Part shown: positions 14,103 through 22,413 of the stretch, in pieces | Layout: every line of letters begins with the position of its first letter | Position numbering within the stretch: position 1 is the stretch's first letter | From: Anaerofilum sp. | GTDB lineage: Bacteria > Bacillota > Clostridia > Oscillospirales > Ruminococcaceae | Assembly: GCA_020024115.1 (NCBI GenBank) | Contig: JAHHUF010000016.1 | Location: 1-26,629 of the forward strand | Direction: 5' to 3' | DNA length: 26,629 nucleotides | Notes under the pieces: generated by a model | Told to the model about the DNA's origin: nothing | Database searches by the model: none | The model's input: only the letters and a program-made list of their open reading frames with translations | Position numbers and translations under genes: made by a program

Positions 14103-15182
14103 ATGAATCAGTTAGACTGTGCCAGACAACAGATTGATAAAATTGATACAGAAATTGCTCGCTTGTTTCAGCAACGGATGCAGGCGGTGCAAGGTGTTAT
14201 TGAATATAAAAAAGCGACTGGAATGCCTATTTTGGACACTGGGCGGGAAGCACAGGTGATTGAAAAAAATACTGCCTATATTACAGACAATGCTTTGAAA
14301 CCATATTATGAGCAATGGCAAAAGGATTTGATGGCACTTTCTCGCCAGTATCAGGCAAAGGTGTTGGGCAGAGATGTGGTGGCTTATCAAGGGGTTGAGG
14401 GAGCATTTGCACATATTGCACTCAAAAAGCTGTTTCCCTATGCAAAAGCAGTCAACTATACCACATGGAAACAGGTCTTTGAAGCAGTGGAAAAAGGCGA
14501 GGCTGCCTATGGGGTGCTGCCCTTTGAAAATTCCACAACAGGAGATGTGGGGGAAGTATTGGATTTGTGCTTTACATATTCCTGCTCTGTAGTACAAATG
14601 TACGACCTGCCAGTGATTCAGAATCTTTTGGGGTTGTCCAATGCAAAAATTTCTGACATCAAAACCGTGTACAGCCATCCACAAGGGCTGCGGCAAAGTG
14701 CAAAGTTTTTGCAGCAGCTAAACCTGCAAGGGGTGGAGTATCCCAACACCGCAATGGCTGCACAACAGGTGGCAGAACAGCAAGATTGCTCCATTGGGGC
14801 AATTGCAAGCACTGAAACAGCAGAATTGTATGGATTGCAGGTGCTCGCCCCACAGGTGAACAATGTAGATGAAAATACGACACGGTTTATTGTGATTGCA
14901 GCACAGCCAGCCCAAGAAGGAAATCGGTTCAGCGTTCTGTTTACAGTTGACCATACCGCAGGACAGTTGGCAAAGGCGATTCAATTGATTGGTGCAATGG
15001 GCTTTAATATGGAGTGCATCAAAAGCAGACCTTTGCTGAGTGCGCCATGGGAATATTATTTTTATGTGGAATTGGTGGGCAATCCAGCCAACGAAAAAAG
15101 CGAACAACTTTTGAAGAAGATGCAACAAGTGTGCAAAAGCGTAAAACAATTGGGTGTGTATTCAAAGGAGGAAACAGCATGA
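14103..15182 (+). CDS. pheA: Bifunctional chorismate mutase/prephenate dehydratase (P-protein)
   Basis: This 359-residue cytoplasmic protein converts chorismate to prephenate and prephenate to phenylpyruvate. Residues 1-85 are an AroQ-type chorismate mutase (ARQQIDKIDTEIARLFQQRM); residues about 92-267 are the dehydratase with GVEGAFAHIA, VLPFENSTTGDV and the catalytic TTRF (259-262); residues about 275-353 are an ACT domain that normally binds phenylalanine. The ACT motif usually written ESRP is KSRP here (307-310), followed by WEYYFYVEL. The charge change may alter feedback by Phe, but this is inference. It is the first gene of the aromatic operon and overlaps aroB by ATGA. Confidence 0.96.
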   Translation: MNQLDCARQQIDKIDTEIARLFQQRMQAVQGVIEYKKATGMPILDTGREAQVIEKNTAYITDNALKPYYEQWQKDLMALSRQYQAKVLGRDVVAYQGVEGAFAHIALKKLFPYAKAVNYTTWKQVFEAVEKGEAAYGVLPFENSTTGDVGEVLDLCFTYSCSVVQMYDLPVIQNLLGLSNAKISDIKTVYSHPQGLRQSAKFLQQLNLQGVEYPNTAMAAQQVAEQQDCSIGAIASTETAELYGLQVLAPQVNNVDENTTRFIVIAAQPAQEGNRFSVLFTVDHTAGQLAKAIQLIGAMGFNMECIKSRPLLSAPWEYYFYVELVGNPANEKSEQLLKKMQQVCKSVKQLGVYSKEETA

Positions 15183-16234
15183 AGCTGACAATGCGGCTTG
15201 CTGAACGCAGCTATGATATTATTATAAAAAAAGGCAGCTTGCAGAATGTTGGCAAGCTGGTAAATCTGAACCGCAAAGTATTGATTTTGACGGATAGCGG
15301 CGTTCCGAAACAGTATGCACAAGCTGTTGCAGAACAGTGCAAAGAAGCATTTATCGAAACCGTTGAACAAGGGGAAGAAAGCAAGAGCATTGCGGTTTGG
15401 CAAAAGCTGCTCACCCGAATGATAGAGCTGAATTTTACCAGAAAAGATGCGGTTGTCGCTGTTGGCGGCGGTGTGGTAGGCGATTTGGGCGGTTTTGTCG
15501 CAGCAAGCTATATGCGTGGGGTGGATTTTATAAATCTGCCCACAACAACATTGGCACAAATTGATTCTTCCATTGGTGGAAAAACGGCTGTCAATCTGGA
15601 AAAAACCAAAAATATTGTGGGTGCATTCTGGCAGCCAAAGCTGGTCGTGGTAGACCCCGATACCCTGCAAACTTTGGACAAGCGGCAATTTGCAGCCGGT
15701 TTGGCAGAGGCGTTGAAAGCAGGGCTTTTGGCAGACAGTGAGCTGGTTCGTATTTTTGAAGAAGAAAATTGTGAGGAATATATTGAACAGATTATCTATC
15801 GCAGTTTGATTGTGAAAAAGAATATTGTGGAACGGGATGAACGGGAAACAGGTGACCGTGCAGCCTTGAATTTGGGGCATACTTTGGGGCATGGTATTGA
15901 AAGTGCCAGCAGTTTACAGCATGGCAGAGAACTGTATCATGGAGAATGTGTAGCCTTGGGCATGATTCCCATGCTGGAAAGTGAAGAACTACGCCAACAG
16001 GTGTTAGCAATTTGTCAGCGGTTGGGTTTGCCAACACAAGCAAAATATGATAAAGAAATGGCATTGCAAGCAATACGGCATGATAAAAAAGTAAATTCAG
16101 ATTATATTACAGTAGTCAAAATACCCAAAGCAGGGCAATTCCGTTTAGACAAAGTTCCGTTTGAACAGGTAGAAGCGGTTTTGTTGGGACAAGCTGCCGA
16201 AATTCCCATTCCAAAAGAGGTGAAAGCAAAATGA
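15179..16234 (+). CDS. aroB: 3-dehydroquinate synthase
   Basis: This 351-residue enzyme closes DAHP to 3-dehydroquinate, step two of the shikimate pathway, using NAD and a divalent metal. Seen are VVAVGGGVVGDLGGFVAASY, FINLPTTTLAQIDSSIGGKT, and the metal ligands Glu177 (AGLAEALK), His234 (NLGHTLGHGIE) and His254 (YHGECVALGM). The ATG at 15179 overlaps the pheA stop (ATGA), with AGGAGG inside the end of pheA; the longer in-frame start at 15014 lies within pheA and is not used. It is coupled to pheA and aroC. Confidence 0.97.
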   Translation: MKLTMRLAERSYDIIIKKGSLQNVGKLVNLNRKVLILTDSGVPKQYAQAVAEQCKEAFIETVEQGEESKSIAVWQKLLTRMIELNFTRKDAVVAVGGGVVGDLGGFVAASYMRGVDFINLPTTTLAQIDSSIGGKTAVNLEKTKNIVGAFWQPKLVVVDPDTLQTLDKRQFAAGLAEALKAGLLADSELVRIFEEENCEEYIEQIIYRSLIVKKNIVERDERETGDRAALNLGHTLGHGIESASSLQHGRELYHGECVALGMIPMLESEELRQQVLAICQRLGLPTQAKYDKEMALQAIRHDKKVNSDYITVVKIPKAGQFRLDKVPFEQVEAVLLGQAAEIPIPKEVKAK

Positions 16235-17346
16235 AAAATACATTTGGCACTGCCATTTCAGTGACAATTTTTGGCGAAAGCCATGGTGCTGCGGTTGGTG
16301 CAGTGGTTGACGGACTGGCAGCAGGAATTCCCATTAACCGAAAGTATATTGCAGAACAAATGAGCCGACGCAAAGCAAAATCGGATGGGCTGTCCACAAC
16401 GCGCATTGAGGCAGACAGCGTGGAGTTTGTCAGTGGGGTGTATAATGACCACACTACGGGAACAGCCATTACATTATTGATTCACAACCGCAACACACGC
16501 AGCAACGATTATGCAAAAATGGCTGACCTTTTGCGTCCGGGACACGCAGATTTGACTGCATACGCAAAATATGGCGGCTGGCAGGATGCCCGTGGCGGAG
16601 GACATTTTTCGGGGCGTATCACCGCAGCAGTAGTGGCAGCAGGAGCGTTGTGCCGCAGCGTTCTGCAAGCAAAAGGGGTGGAGATTGCAACTCATCTTCG
16701 CAAATGTGGCGGTGTGGAGGACTTGCCCTTTGCACAACAAGAAAAAGAGATGCTTCAACAGCAGCAAATGCTGAACAAGATGGATTTTGCAATCATCAGC
16801 GAAACCGCAGGGCAAGCCATGCAGCAAGCCATTCGACAGGCTGGCAGAGAAGGCGACAGCGTTGGTGGTGTGCTGGAAACAGCAGTCACAGGCATTGATG
16901 CAGGTCTGGGTGAGCCGTTTTTTGAAAGTGTCGAAAGTGTATTGGCACAGTTGATGTTCAGCATTCCGGCGGTCAAGGGCATTGAGTTTGGAGAAGGATT
17001 TGGGTTTGCAGATTTGCAAGGAAGCACTGCAAACGACCCATTTCGGATGCAGGGGGATACTGTTGTGACAGCAACCAATCGCAATGGTGGCATTAACGGT
17101 GGAATTACAAACGGGATGCCGATTGTTTTCCGCACAGTTGTTAAACCAACCCCCAGCATTTATAAAGAGCAGCAAACGGTTGATTATACAAACAAACAAG
17201 ATGCAGTTTTGCAGATTCACGGCAGACACGACCCCTGTATTTTGCCTCGTGCAAGAGCTGTGCAGGATGCAATGTGTGCCATTGGTTTGTTGGATTTGTA
17301 TACCCAGCGGTTTGGTACTTTGTGGCATACACAGGAGGGAAAATGA
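16231..17346 (+). CDS. aroC: Chorismate synthase
   Basis: This 371-residue FMN-dependent enzyme makes chorismate from 5-enolpyruvylshikimate 3-phosphate, the last common step. The N-terminal signature is FGESHGAAVGAVVDGLAAGI, then RPGHADLTAYAKYGGWQD and ARGGGHFSGRITAAVVAAGA, and near the C-terminus NGGITNGMPIVFRTVVKPT. The GGGHFSGR form (where many enzymes have GGGRSSAR) is a variant I associate with Clostridia. Length is normal. The start overlaps aroB by ATGA and its stop overlaps the aroE-aroK start. Confidence 0.97.
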   Translation: MKNTFGTAISVTIFGESHGAAVGAVVDGLAAGIPINRKYIAEQMSRRKAKSDGLSTTRIEADSVEFVSGVYNDHTTGTAITLLIHNRNTRSNDYAKMADLLRPGHADLTAYAKYGGWQDARGGGHFSGRITAAVVAAGALCRSVLQAKGVEIATHLRKCGGVEDLPFAQQEKEMLQQQQMLNKMDFAIISETAGQAMQQAIRQAGREGDSVGGVLETAVTGIDAGLGEPFFESVESVLAQLMFSIPAVKGIEFGEGFGFADLQGSTANDPFRMQGDTVVTATNRNGGINGGITNGMPIVFRTVVKPTPSIYKEQQTVDYTNKQDAVLQIHGRHDPCILPRARAVQDAMCAIGLLDLYTQRFGTLWHTQEGK

Positions 17347-18593
17347 TGCAGTATGGTCTGATTGGAGAAAAACTCAAGCACAGCTATTCAAAAATTATCC
17401 ATGAAATGCTGGGTGAATATCAGTATGACCTTTGCCCTCTCACTCCACAGCAGGTGGAGCAGTTTATGACCAAAAAGCAGTGGAAAGCAATCAATGTGAC
17501 AATTCCCTATAAACAGACCGTCATGCCTTTTTTGGATAGCATTGATGACCATGCAAAGGCAATTGGTGCAGTCAATACCATTGTCAACAACGATGGAAGA
17601 TTAGAGGGGCATAATACCGATTTTGGAGGTTTTTTGTATCTGGTAAAAGCCCATGGAGTGTCCCTCAAAGACAAACATGTGCTGGTGCTGGGCAGTGGAG
17701 GAACGCACAAGCCAGTGACAGCCGTCTGTAAGGCAGAGGGCGCAGCAAGCGTTTTGACAGTCAGCCGCTACCCCAAAGAGAATGAAATTTCGTATGAGGA
17801 CTGCAAAAATCATCCCGAAATTGAAGTGATTGTCAATACAACCCCGGTCGGAATGTACCCCAACAATGGAAATTGTATGGTTGAAATGCAGTGGTTTCCA
17901 CAATGTCAAGCGGTATTTGATGCCATTTACAACCCCTTTCGTACAGAGTTGCTTTTGCGTGCTGAAGAAGCAGGAATTTTGGCAGTAAACGGATTTGAAA
18001 TGCTTGTGGCACAGGCAATTTATGCAGCAGAATTTTTTATGAATCGTTCGATTCCCTATACAGAAATTGAACGAATCCGTCAAACACTCAAACAGCAGCT
18101 TTTCAATTTGGTTTTGATTGGTATGCCAAGCTGCGGCAAAAGTGCAATGGGAAAGGCAGCCAGCAGGCTGCTGGGCAAAAAGTTTGTGGATTTGGATGCC
18201 GAAGCAGAAAAACTGGCAGGTATGCCCATTGCAGAATTGTTTGAACAACAAGGCGAACAGGCATTTCGAGAATTGGAAGCACAGCTTTGTAAAAAGTTTG
18301 GGGCTGAAAACGGTATGGTGATTTCCACCGGGGGCGGAGTTGTCAAAAATGCCGACAATCTCCGTGCTTTGCATCAAAATGGTGTTATTGTCTTTCTTGA
18401 CCGCCCTGTTGACAAGCTGGAAGTTGGAAATGGGCGTCCGCTCTCCTCCAGCAAAGAGGCTTTGCGTCAAATGGAACAGCAGCGGCGTCCACTATATGAG
18501 GCAGCCGCAGATAAAATTGTGAAGAATAACGGGGATTTTGATGCAGTTGTTGCTCAAATCAAGGAGGCGTTTTATGAAGTTTCTGGTGCTTAA
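17346..18593 (+). CDS. Shikimate dehydrogenase-shikimate kinase fusion
   Basis: This 415-residue protein joins two consecutive enzymes of the shikimate pathway. Residues 1-250 are AroE: KLKHSYSKIIHE, the catalytic Lys56 in NVTIPYKQ, Asp92 in GHNTDFGGF and the nucleotide loop GSGGTHKPVTA. Residues about 252-413 are shikimate kinase: Walker A GMPSCGKSAMGK (259-270), Asp282/Asp284 (VDLDAEAEK), FRELE (308-312), STGGGVV (327-333) and RPL (364-366). Both sets of key residues look intact, so both activities are expected: reduction of dehydroshikimate, then phosphorylation of shikimate. ATG at 17343 and 17346 are both possible; I chose the second for its 7-base distance from GGAGG. The kinase end overlaps aroQ by 20 bases. 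Confidence 0.96.
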   Translation: MQYGLIGEKLKHSYSKIIHEMLGEYQYDLCPLTPQQVEQFMTKKQWKAINVTIPYKQTVMPFLDSIDDHAKAIGAVNTIVNNDGRLEGHNTDFGGFLYLVKAHGVSLKDKHVLVLGSGGTHKPVTAVCKAEGAASVLTVSRYPKENEISYEDCKNHPEIEVIVNTTPVGMYPNNGNCMVEMQWFPQCQAVFDAIYNPFRTELLLRAEEAGILAVNGFEMLVAQAIYAAEFFMNRSIPYTEIERIRQTLKQQLFNLVLIGMPSCGKSAMGKAASRLLGKKFVDLDAEAEKLAGMPIAELFEQQGEQAFRELEAQLCKKFGAENGMVISTGGGVVKNADNLRALHQNGVIVFLDRPVDKLEVGNGRPLSSSKEALRQMEQQRRPLYEAAADKIVKNNGDFDAVVAQIKEAFYEVSGA

Positions 18594-19014
18594 TGGCCCC
18601 AATATCAATCTGGTTGGTATGCGTGAGCCTGGAATTTATGGGGATGTCAATTATGAATCCATGCTTGCAATTGTAGCAAAAGAGTGTGCAGAAATGGGCA
18701 TTGAAACCGAATTTTATCAGTCCAACCATGAGGGGGATTTGGTGGATGCCATCCAAAACGCATTGGGGCGGTTTGATGGAATTGTCATCAACCCCGCAGC
18801 TTATACCCATACCAGCATTGCCATTTTGGATGCACTCAAAGCGGTGGCACTGCCAGCAGCAGAAGTACATATCAGTGATGTGACAAAGCGAGAAGATTTT
18901 CGGCAAATCAGCTATGCAGGTATGGCGTGTTGCTGTCATGTGATTGGAAAGGGCATTGCTGGATATGCCATTGCTGCAAAACAGCTCAAAGAGTTTATTG
19001 AGCACAAACAATAA
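18574..19014 (+). CDS. aroQ: 3-dehydroquinate dehydratase, type II
   Basis: This 146-residue enzyme removes water from 3-dehydroquinate to give 3-dehydroshikimate. It is the small type II form, unrelated to AroD. Seen are LNGPNINLVGMREPGIYG with catalytic Arg17 and Tyr22, SNHEGDLVDAIQ, INPAAYTHTS (Asn73, His79) and the catalytic His99 in EVHISDV, with a C-terminal GKGIAGYAIA. AAGGAGG is at 18561-18567, inside the end of the kinase gene, and the start overlaps that gene by 20 bases. It is the only gene in the operon separated from the next by a real gap (74 bases). Confidence 0.96.
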   Translation: MKFLVLNGPNINLVGMREPGIYGDVNYESMLAIVAKECAEMGIETEFYQSNHEGDLVDAIQNALGRFDGIVINPAAYTHTSIAILDALKAVALPAAEVHISDVTKREDFRQISYAGMACCCHVIGKGIAGYAIAAKQLKEFIEHKQ

Positions 19015-19038
19015 TTATTATCCCAACAGCAACAAAAA

Positions 19039-19064
19039 TGGCTGCCCCTTTGAAATGGCAGCCA
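19039..19064 (+). other. Intercistronic hairpin between aroQ and aroA
   Basis: TGGCTGCC (19039-19046) pairs perfectly with GGCAGCCA (19057-19064) around a 10-base loop. It is not followed by a T run, so it is not a clear terminator. It ends 11 bases before the aroA ribosome binding site and may protect or process the mRNA or tune aroA translation. Confidence 0.6.
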
Positions 19065-19088
19065 ATGTTTATGCAGGAGGAAATAGAA

Positions 19089-20360
19089 ATGCAGGTAACA
19101 ATCAGTGGAAAGGCGGCTGGTGTCATTACAGCACCACCTTCCAAAAGTATGGCACATAGAGCGGTTCTGGCAGCAGCTTTGGCAAATGGAACCAGCCGAA
19201 TTGATAATTTGGAGTGGTCGGCAGATGTAAAAGCCACCTTACAGGCAGCACAGGATTTTGGTGCAGCGGTTGTTGTAGGTGAAAATTGGGTAGAAATTAC
19301 AGGTACAGGGTTGCCTGCTGCACCCTCTGCCCCCGTAGATTGTGGAGAGAGTGGCAGTACCTTGCGGTTTTTGATTCCCATTTTGGCACAAACAGCAAAG
19401 CCTGTCACATTGATTGGACATGGTCGGTTGCCCCAAAGACCACAGCAGGTCTATACAGAGCTGTTTGCAGAGCAAAATCTGACCTTTCGGCAAACAGAGC
19501 AAGGGGTGGAACTGTGCGGCCCATTGGCAGGGGGAGAATATACCCTGCGTGGTGATGTAAGCAGCCAGTTTATTTCAGGGCTGTTGTTTGCGCTGCCTTT
19601 GGCTGGGCAGGACTCAACCATTCATATTTTGCCGCCCTTTGAAAGCCGCAGCTATGTGGAGCTGACCTTGCAGACCTTAGAGCAGTTTGGTGTAGCTGTC
19701 AAGTGGAAAGACCAAAACACCTTGTTTGTTGCAGGCAATCAACAGTACCAGCCCAAAAATGTTTCGGTCGAAGGAGATTGGAGCAATGGAGCATTCCCTG
19801 CCGTTTTGGGCGCGTTGACTGGTACAGTACAGTTAAATGGGCTGGATGAAAATACCCGTCAGGGAGATGCCGTAATTTTTGAAATATTAAAACAGTGCGG
19901 AACCAACATTTTAACAAATGAACAAAAAAATGTTGAATTTTGTGCCACAACTCGAACAGGTATTCCCATTGATTTGGCAGATTGCCCTGATTTAGGGCCG
20001 ATTTTGATGGTTTTGGCAATGTTCTGTAAAGGAACAACACGCATTGAACATGCAGGGCGGCTACGAATCAAGGAAAGTGACCGCATTGAAGCAATGGCAG
20101 CCGAACTGAAAAAGTTTGGAGCAGAAGTCCGCCAGTTAGATAGTGAAACAGTAGAAATTGATGGCTGTATTCCCTGCCAGCCAACACAGTCCATCAATAG
20201 CCACAACGACCATCGTGTAGTAATGGCATGTACAGTGGCAGCTTTGGTAGCAGGGCTGACCATTACCATTCAGGATGCACAGGCAGTGCAAAAAAGCTGG
20301 CCGACCTTTTTTGAGGCAATGGAACAGCTTGGAGTTGAGGTGAAATGGCAAGATGACTAA
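19089..20360 (+). CDS. aroA: 3-phosphoshikimate 1-carboxyvinyltransferase (EPSP synthase)
   Basis: This 423-residue enzyme transfers the enolpyruvyl group of PEP to shikimate 3-phosphate. Seen are APPSKSMAHRAVLAAAL at the N-terminus, DCGESGSTLRFLIPILA (active-site loop with an Ser for class I, GNAGTA-type, is replaced by GESGSTLRF), RIKESDRIEAMAAELKKFGA and NSHNDHRVVMA near the end. The GESGSTLRF motif marks the non-classical group of AroA common in Firmicutes, so glyphosate response could differ from the plant-type enzyme, but I cannot tell. The ATG at 19089 has GGAGG 8 bases upstream. Its stop overlaps tyrA by 8 bases. Confidence 0.96.
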   Translation: MQVTISGKAAGVITAPPSKSMAHRAVLAAALANGTSRIDNLEWSADVKATLQAAQDFGAAVVVGENWVEITGTGLPAAPSAPVDCGESGSTLRFLIPILAQTAKPVTLIGHGRLPQRPQQVYTELFAEQNLTFRQTEQGVELCGPLAGGEYTLRGDVSSQFISGLLFALPLAGQDSTIHILPPFESRSYVELTLQTLEQFGVAVKWKDQNTLFVAGNQQYQPKNVSVEGDWSNGAFPAVLGALTGTVQLNGLDENTRQGDAVIFEILKQCGTNILTNEQKNVEFCATTRTGIPIDLADCPDLGPILMVLAMFCKGTTRIEHAGRLRIKESDRIEAMAAELKKFGAEVRQLDSETVEIDGCIPCQPTQSINSHNDHRVVMACTVAALVAGLTITIQDAQAVQKSWPTFFEAMEQLGVEVKWQDD

Positions 20361-21201
20361 AAAAGTGCTGATTGTGGGGCTGGGGCTGTTGGGTGGCAGC
20401 TACGCAATGGGGTTGTCTCAAAAAGGGTGGCAGGTGGATGCCATTGACACAGATAAATACGCCATTGCCTATGCAAAAGAGCGTGGAATCATTCAAAATG
20501 GGGCATCGGAACATTTTGAGCATTTGGTGCAGGAGGCAAACCGCATTGTGTTTGCATTGTATCCAACCGCATTTGTGGAGTGGGTGAAACAATATCGCCA
20601 TTTGTTTCAAAAAGGCTTGATTTTTACCGATGTTTCAGGGGTAAAGTGCAGTATTGTACAGCCTATTCAAGAAATGCTGCCCCCCGAAGTGGAGTTTATT
20701 CCTAGTCATCCCATGGCAGGTAGGGAAGTCAGTGGTGTGCAGAATGCAAATACAGAAATGTTTCGCCCTGCAAACTTTATTATCACCCCCACCGAAAAAA
20801 ATACTGACGCAGGCATTGCATTTGCACAGATGATTGCAGAGGATTTGGGATTTGCACATATTTGTGAGTTAACGGTGCAGGAACATGACAAAATGATTGG
20901 ATATGTCAGCCAACTGACCCATGCCATTGCAGTGAGTTTGATGTGTGCCAGCGACCGTACCGATTTGGCAGAGTATACAGGGGATTCGTTTCGTGATTTA
21001 ACCCGCATTGCCCGCATCAATGAAACTATGTGGAGTGAACTGTTTTTAGAAAACAGAGAAATTTTGATACAGGAAATTGATACATTCACCAACACATTAG
21101 AAACTTTGAAAGAGCATTTGCAGCAGCAGGACAGCGAAGGTTTGAAAACAATGTTTCGCACCAGCACAGCAAGACGCAGTGCATTTGATAAAAAACGATA
21201 A
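20353..21201 (+). CDS. tyrA: Prephenate dehydrogenase
   Basis: This 282-residue NAD-dependent enzyme converts prephenate to 4-hydroxyphenylpyruvate for tyrosine. The N-terminal Rossmann signature is VLIVGLGLLGGSYAMGL, the acidic residue of NAD binding is in VDAIDTD, and the substrate loop IPSHPMAGREVSGVQNA is present. There is no ACT domain or chorismate mutase fused to it, so feedback would have to come from elsewhere. Its start overlaps the end of aroA by 8 bases, which makes it the last gene of the operon; a terminator follows immediately after the stop. Confidence 0.96.
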   Translation: MTKKVLIVGLGLLGGSYAMGLSQKGWQVDAIDTDKYAIAYAKERGIIQNGASEHFEHLVQEANRIVFALYPTAFVEWVKQYRHLFQKGLIFTDVSGVKCSIVQPIQEMLPPEVEFIPSHPMAGREVSGVQNANTEMFRPANFIITPTEKNTDAGIAFAQMIAEDLGFAHICELTVQEHDKMIGYVSQLTHAIAVSLMCASDRTDLAEYTGDSFRDLTRIARINETMWSELFLENREILIQEIDTFTNTLETLKEHLQQQDSEGLKTMFRTSTARRSAFDKKR

Positions 21202-21243
21202 AAAGAATCCCGATTCTTTGGAAAGAGAATCGGGATTCTTTTG
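21201..21243. terminator. Bidirectional terminator between tyrA and the nucleoid-associated protein gene
   Basis: AAAAGAATCCCGATT and AATCGGGATTCTTTT are perfect reverse complements around a 12-base middle that can pair further. T run on the plus side and A run on the minus side (21201-21204) let it serve both convergent genes. Confidence 0.87.
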
Positions 21244-21254
21244 CAGTATCAGCA

Positions 21255-22244
21255 TTATACCAAAATATTTTTAATCAAAAGAGAGGTTGTGCCATCTTCG
21301 TTTTTGATAAATTCAATGGCAGAAGGGTCTTTGTATACTTCAACAGGAACTTTGACTTCCACGCCGCTGAACGCTTTCAGTTTTTGTTTTTCCATCCGCC
21401 GAACAGCAGCAGGTACAATGGCAACAGATTCGGTGGGAGCAAGCTCTTTTTCCTCTAAAATCCGTGTAAATGCCTCTTTTGCGTGAGGAACTTCTCCATA
21501 CAATGCCTCACAAATTTCCGAAACTGTGGGAATGGGAGCATCTTTTTCCTCACAAAAAGTTTCCAGCAAGGTTGCAGCCACAGAAGGCTCATCCATGCCA
21601 AGGCTGCCATAAAATTGCTGGTTTACCTCCACTGCGGCTGACTTTACAACCTCCAGCTTTTCTTTTGGAGAATAGCCACTGATTGCTCTTAAAAGATGAC
21701 GGCAGAGATAGGACGATTTTTTACCATCAATGTCATATTTTTTCTCGATAACACGGCAAATACTGCCATCTAATGCAGCAAAAAACGCCTCATCTGCTTT
21801 GCCCGATGTTCCGGGCAGAGCAGCAGGCTGGCGTACCAAGCGGTTGACAATTCCGCTGGAATGTTCGCTGATATGCAGCCAAGCAGCCTTATAGTTCAGC
21901 TTTAATCCCGCAATGCAGGGAACATTGTCGATTTCAGCAAGTACAAACAGTGCATCTGCATTGGGAATTGCAGGCCATTGCTGCATCAGTTCAAACCATT
22001 TTTGTGCAATCTGTCGGCTTGCAGAGATAAAATCTTGCTCAGCGGTTTGCAATACCTGCAAAATAGAAGATGTTTCGTCAAAACGACAATCCCGTGCTTC
22101 TTCACTGCAAAATGCACGCTGAAGATGTGCCGTAAGATAACGAGCAGATTCTTCGTCTTGCTCCAGCAGCAAATCAGCCAAAATGGGTTGGTCAGAAGTG
22201 GTGTCCAACACATGAAGAATGGCAGAATGAATTGTGATTTCCAT
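21255..22244 (-). CDS. Nucleoid-associated protein (YejK/NdpA-like family)
   Basis: This 329-residue protein looks like the 37-kDa nucleoid-associated family. It begins MEITIHSAILHVLDTTSDQP and ends with GTTSLLIKNILV, with a late EVKVPVEVYKDPSAIEFIKN segment that fits the family. The middle is helical (FISASRQIAQKWFELMQQ; SYLCRHLLRAISGYSPKEKL) with no membrane segment. Members associate with DNA, but their exact role is not well defined. The ATG at 22244 has GGAGG 8 bases upstream, better than the alternative at 22259. It is divergent from the WYL regulator and ends at the tyrA terminator. Confidence 0.83.
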   Translation of the reverse strand: MEITIHSAILHVLDTTSDQPILADLLLEQDEESARYLTAHLQRAFCSEEARDCRFDETSSILQVLQTAEQDFISASRQIAQKWFELMQQWPAIPNADALFVLAEIDNVPCIAGLKLNYKAAWLHISEHSSGIVNRLVRQPAALPGTSGKADEAFFAALDGSICRVIEKKYDIDGKKSSYLCRHLLRAISGYSPKEKLEVVKSAAVEVNQQFYGSLGMDEPSVAATLLETFCEEKDAPIPTVSEICEALYGEVPHAKEAFTRILEEKELAPTESVAIVPAAVRRMEKQKLKAFSGVEVKVPVEVYKDPSAIEFIKNEDGTTSLLIKNILV

Positions 22245-22413
22245 AATTTTTTCCTCCATATAAATAGGTGCAGCTTGAAATGCTAACCAATAAAACAGTT
22301 CAGGTTTGCCTGAAAACTGAAAATAGTCTGTTGTTCAGTGTATCATATTTTACAAAGAATTGCCAACAATGATTATAAGATGCTATACTAAAAGAAAGAA
22401 AGGAGTCTGCACA
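22245..22413. promoter_or_regulatory. Divergent control region with a short inverted repeat
   Basis: The region between the nucleoid-associated gene and the WYL regulator carries TTCAGG-TTTG-CCTGAA (22299-22314), a perfect 6-bp inverted repeat that could be an operator. The WYL-side promoter is TTGCCA (22360-22365) and TATACT (22384-22389), 18 bases apart. A minus-side -10 (TATGAT, 22342-22347) is possible but its -35 is weak. Confidence 0.4.
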
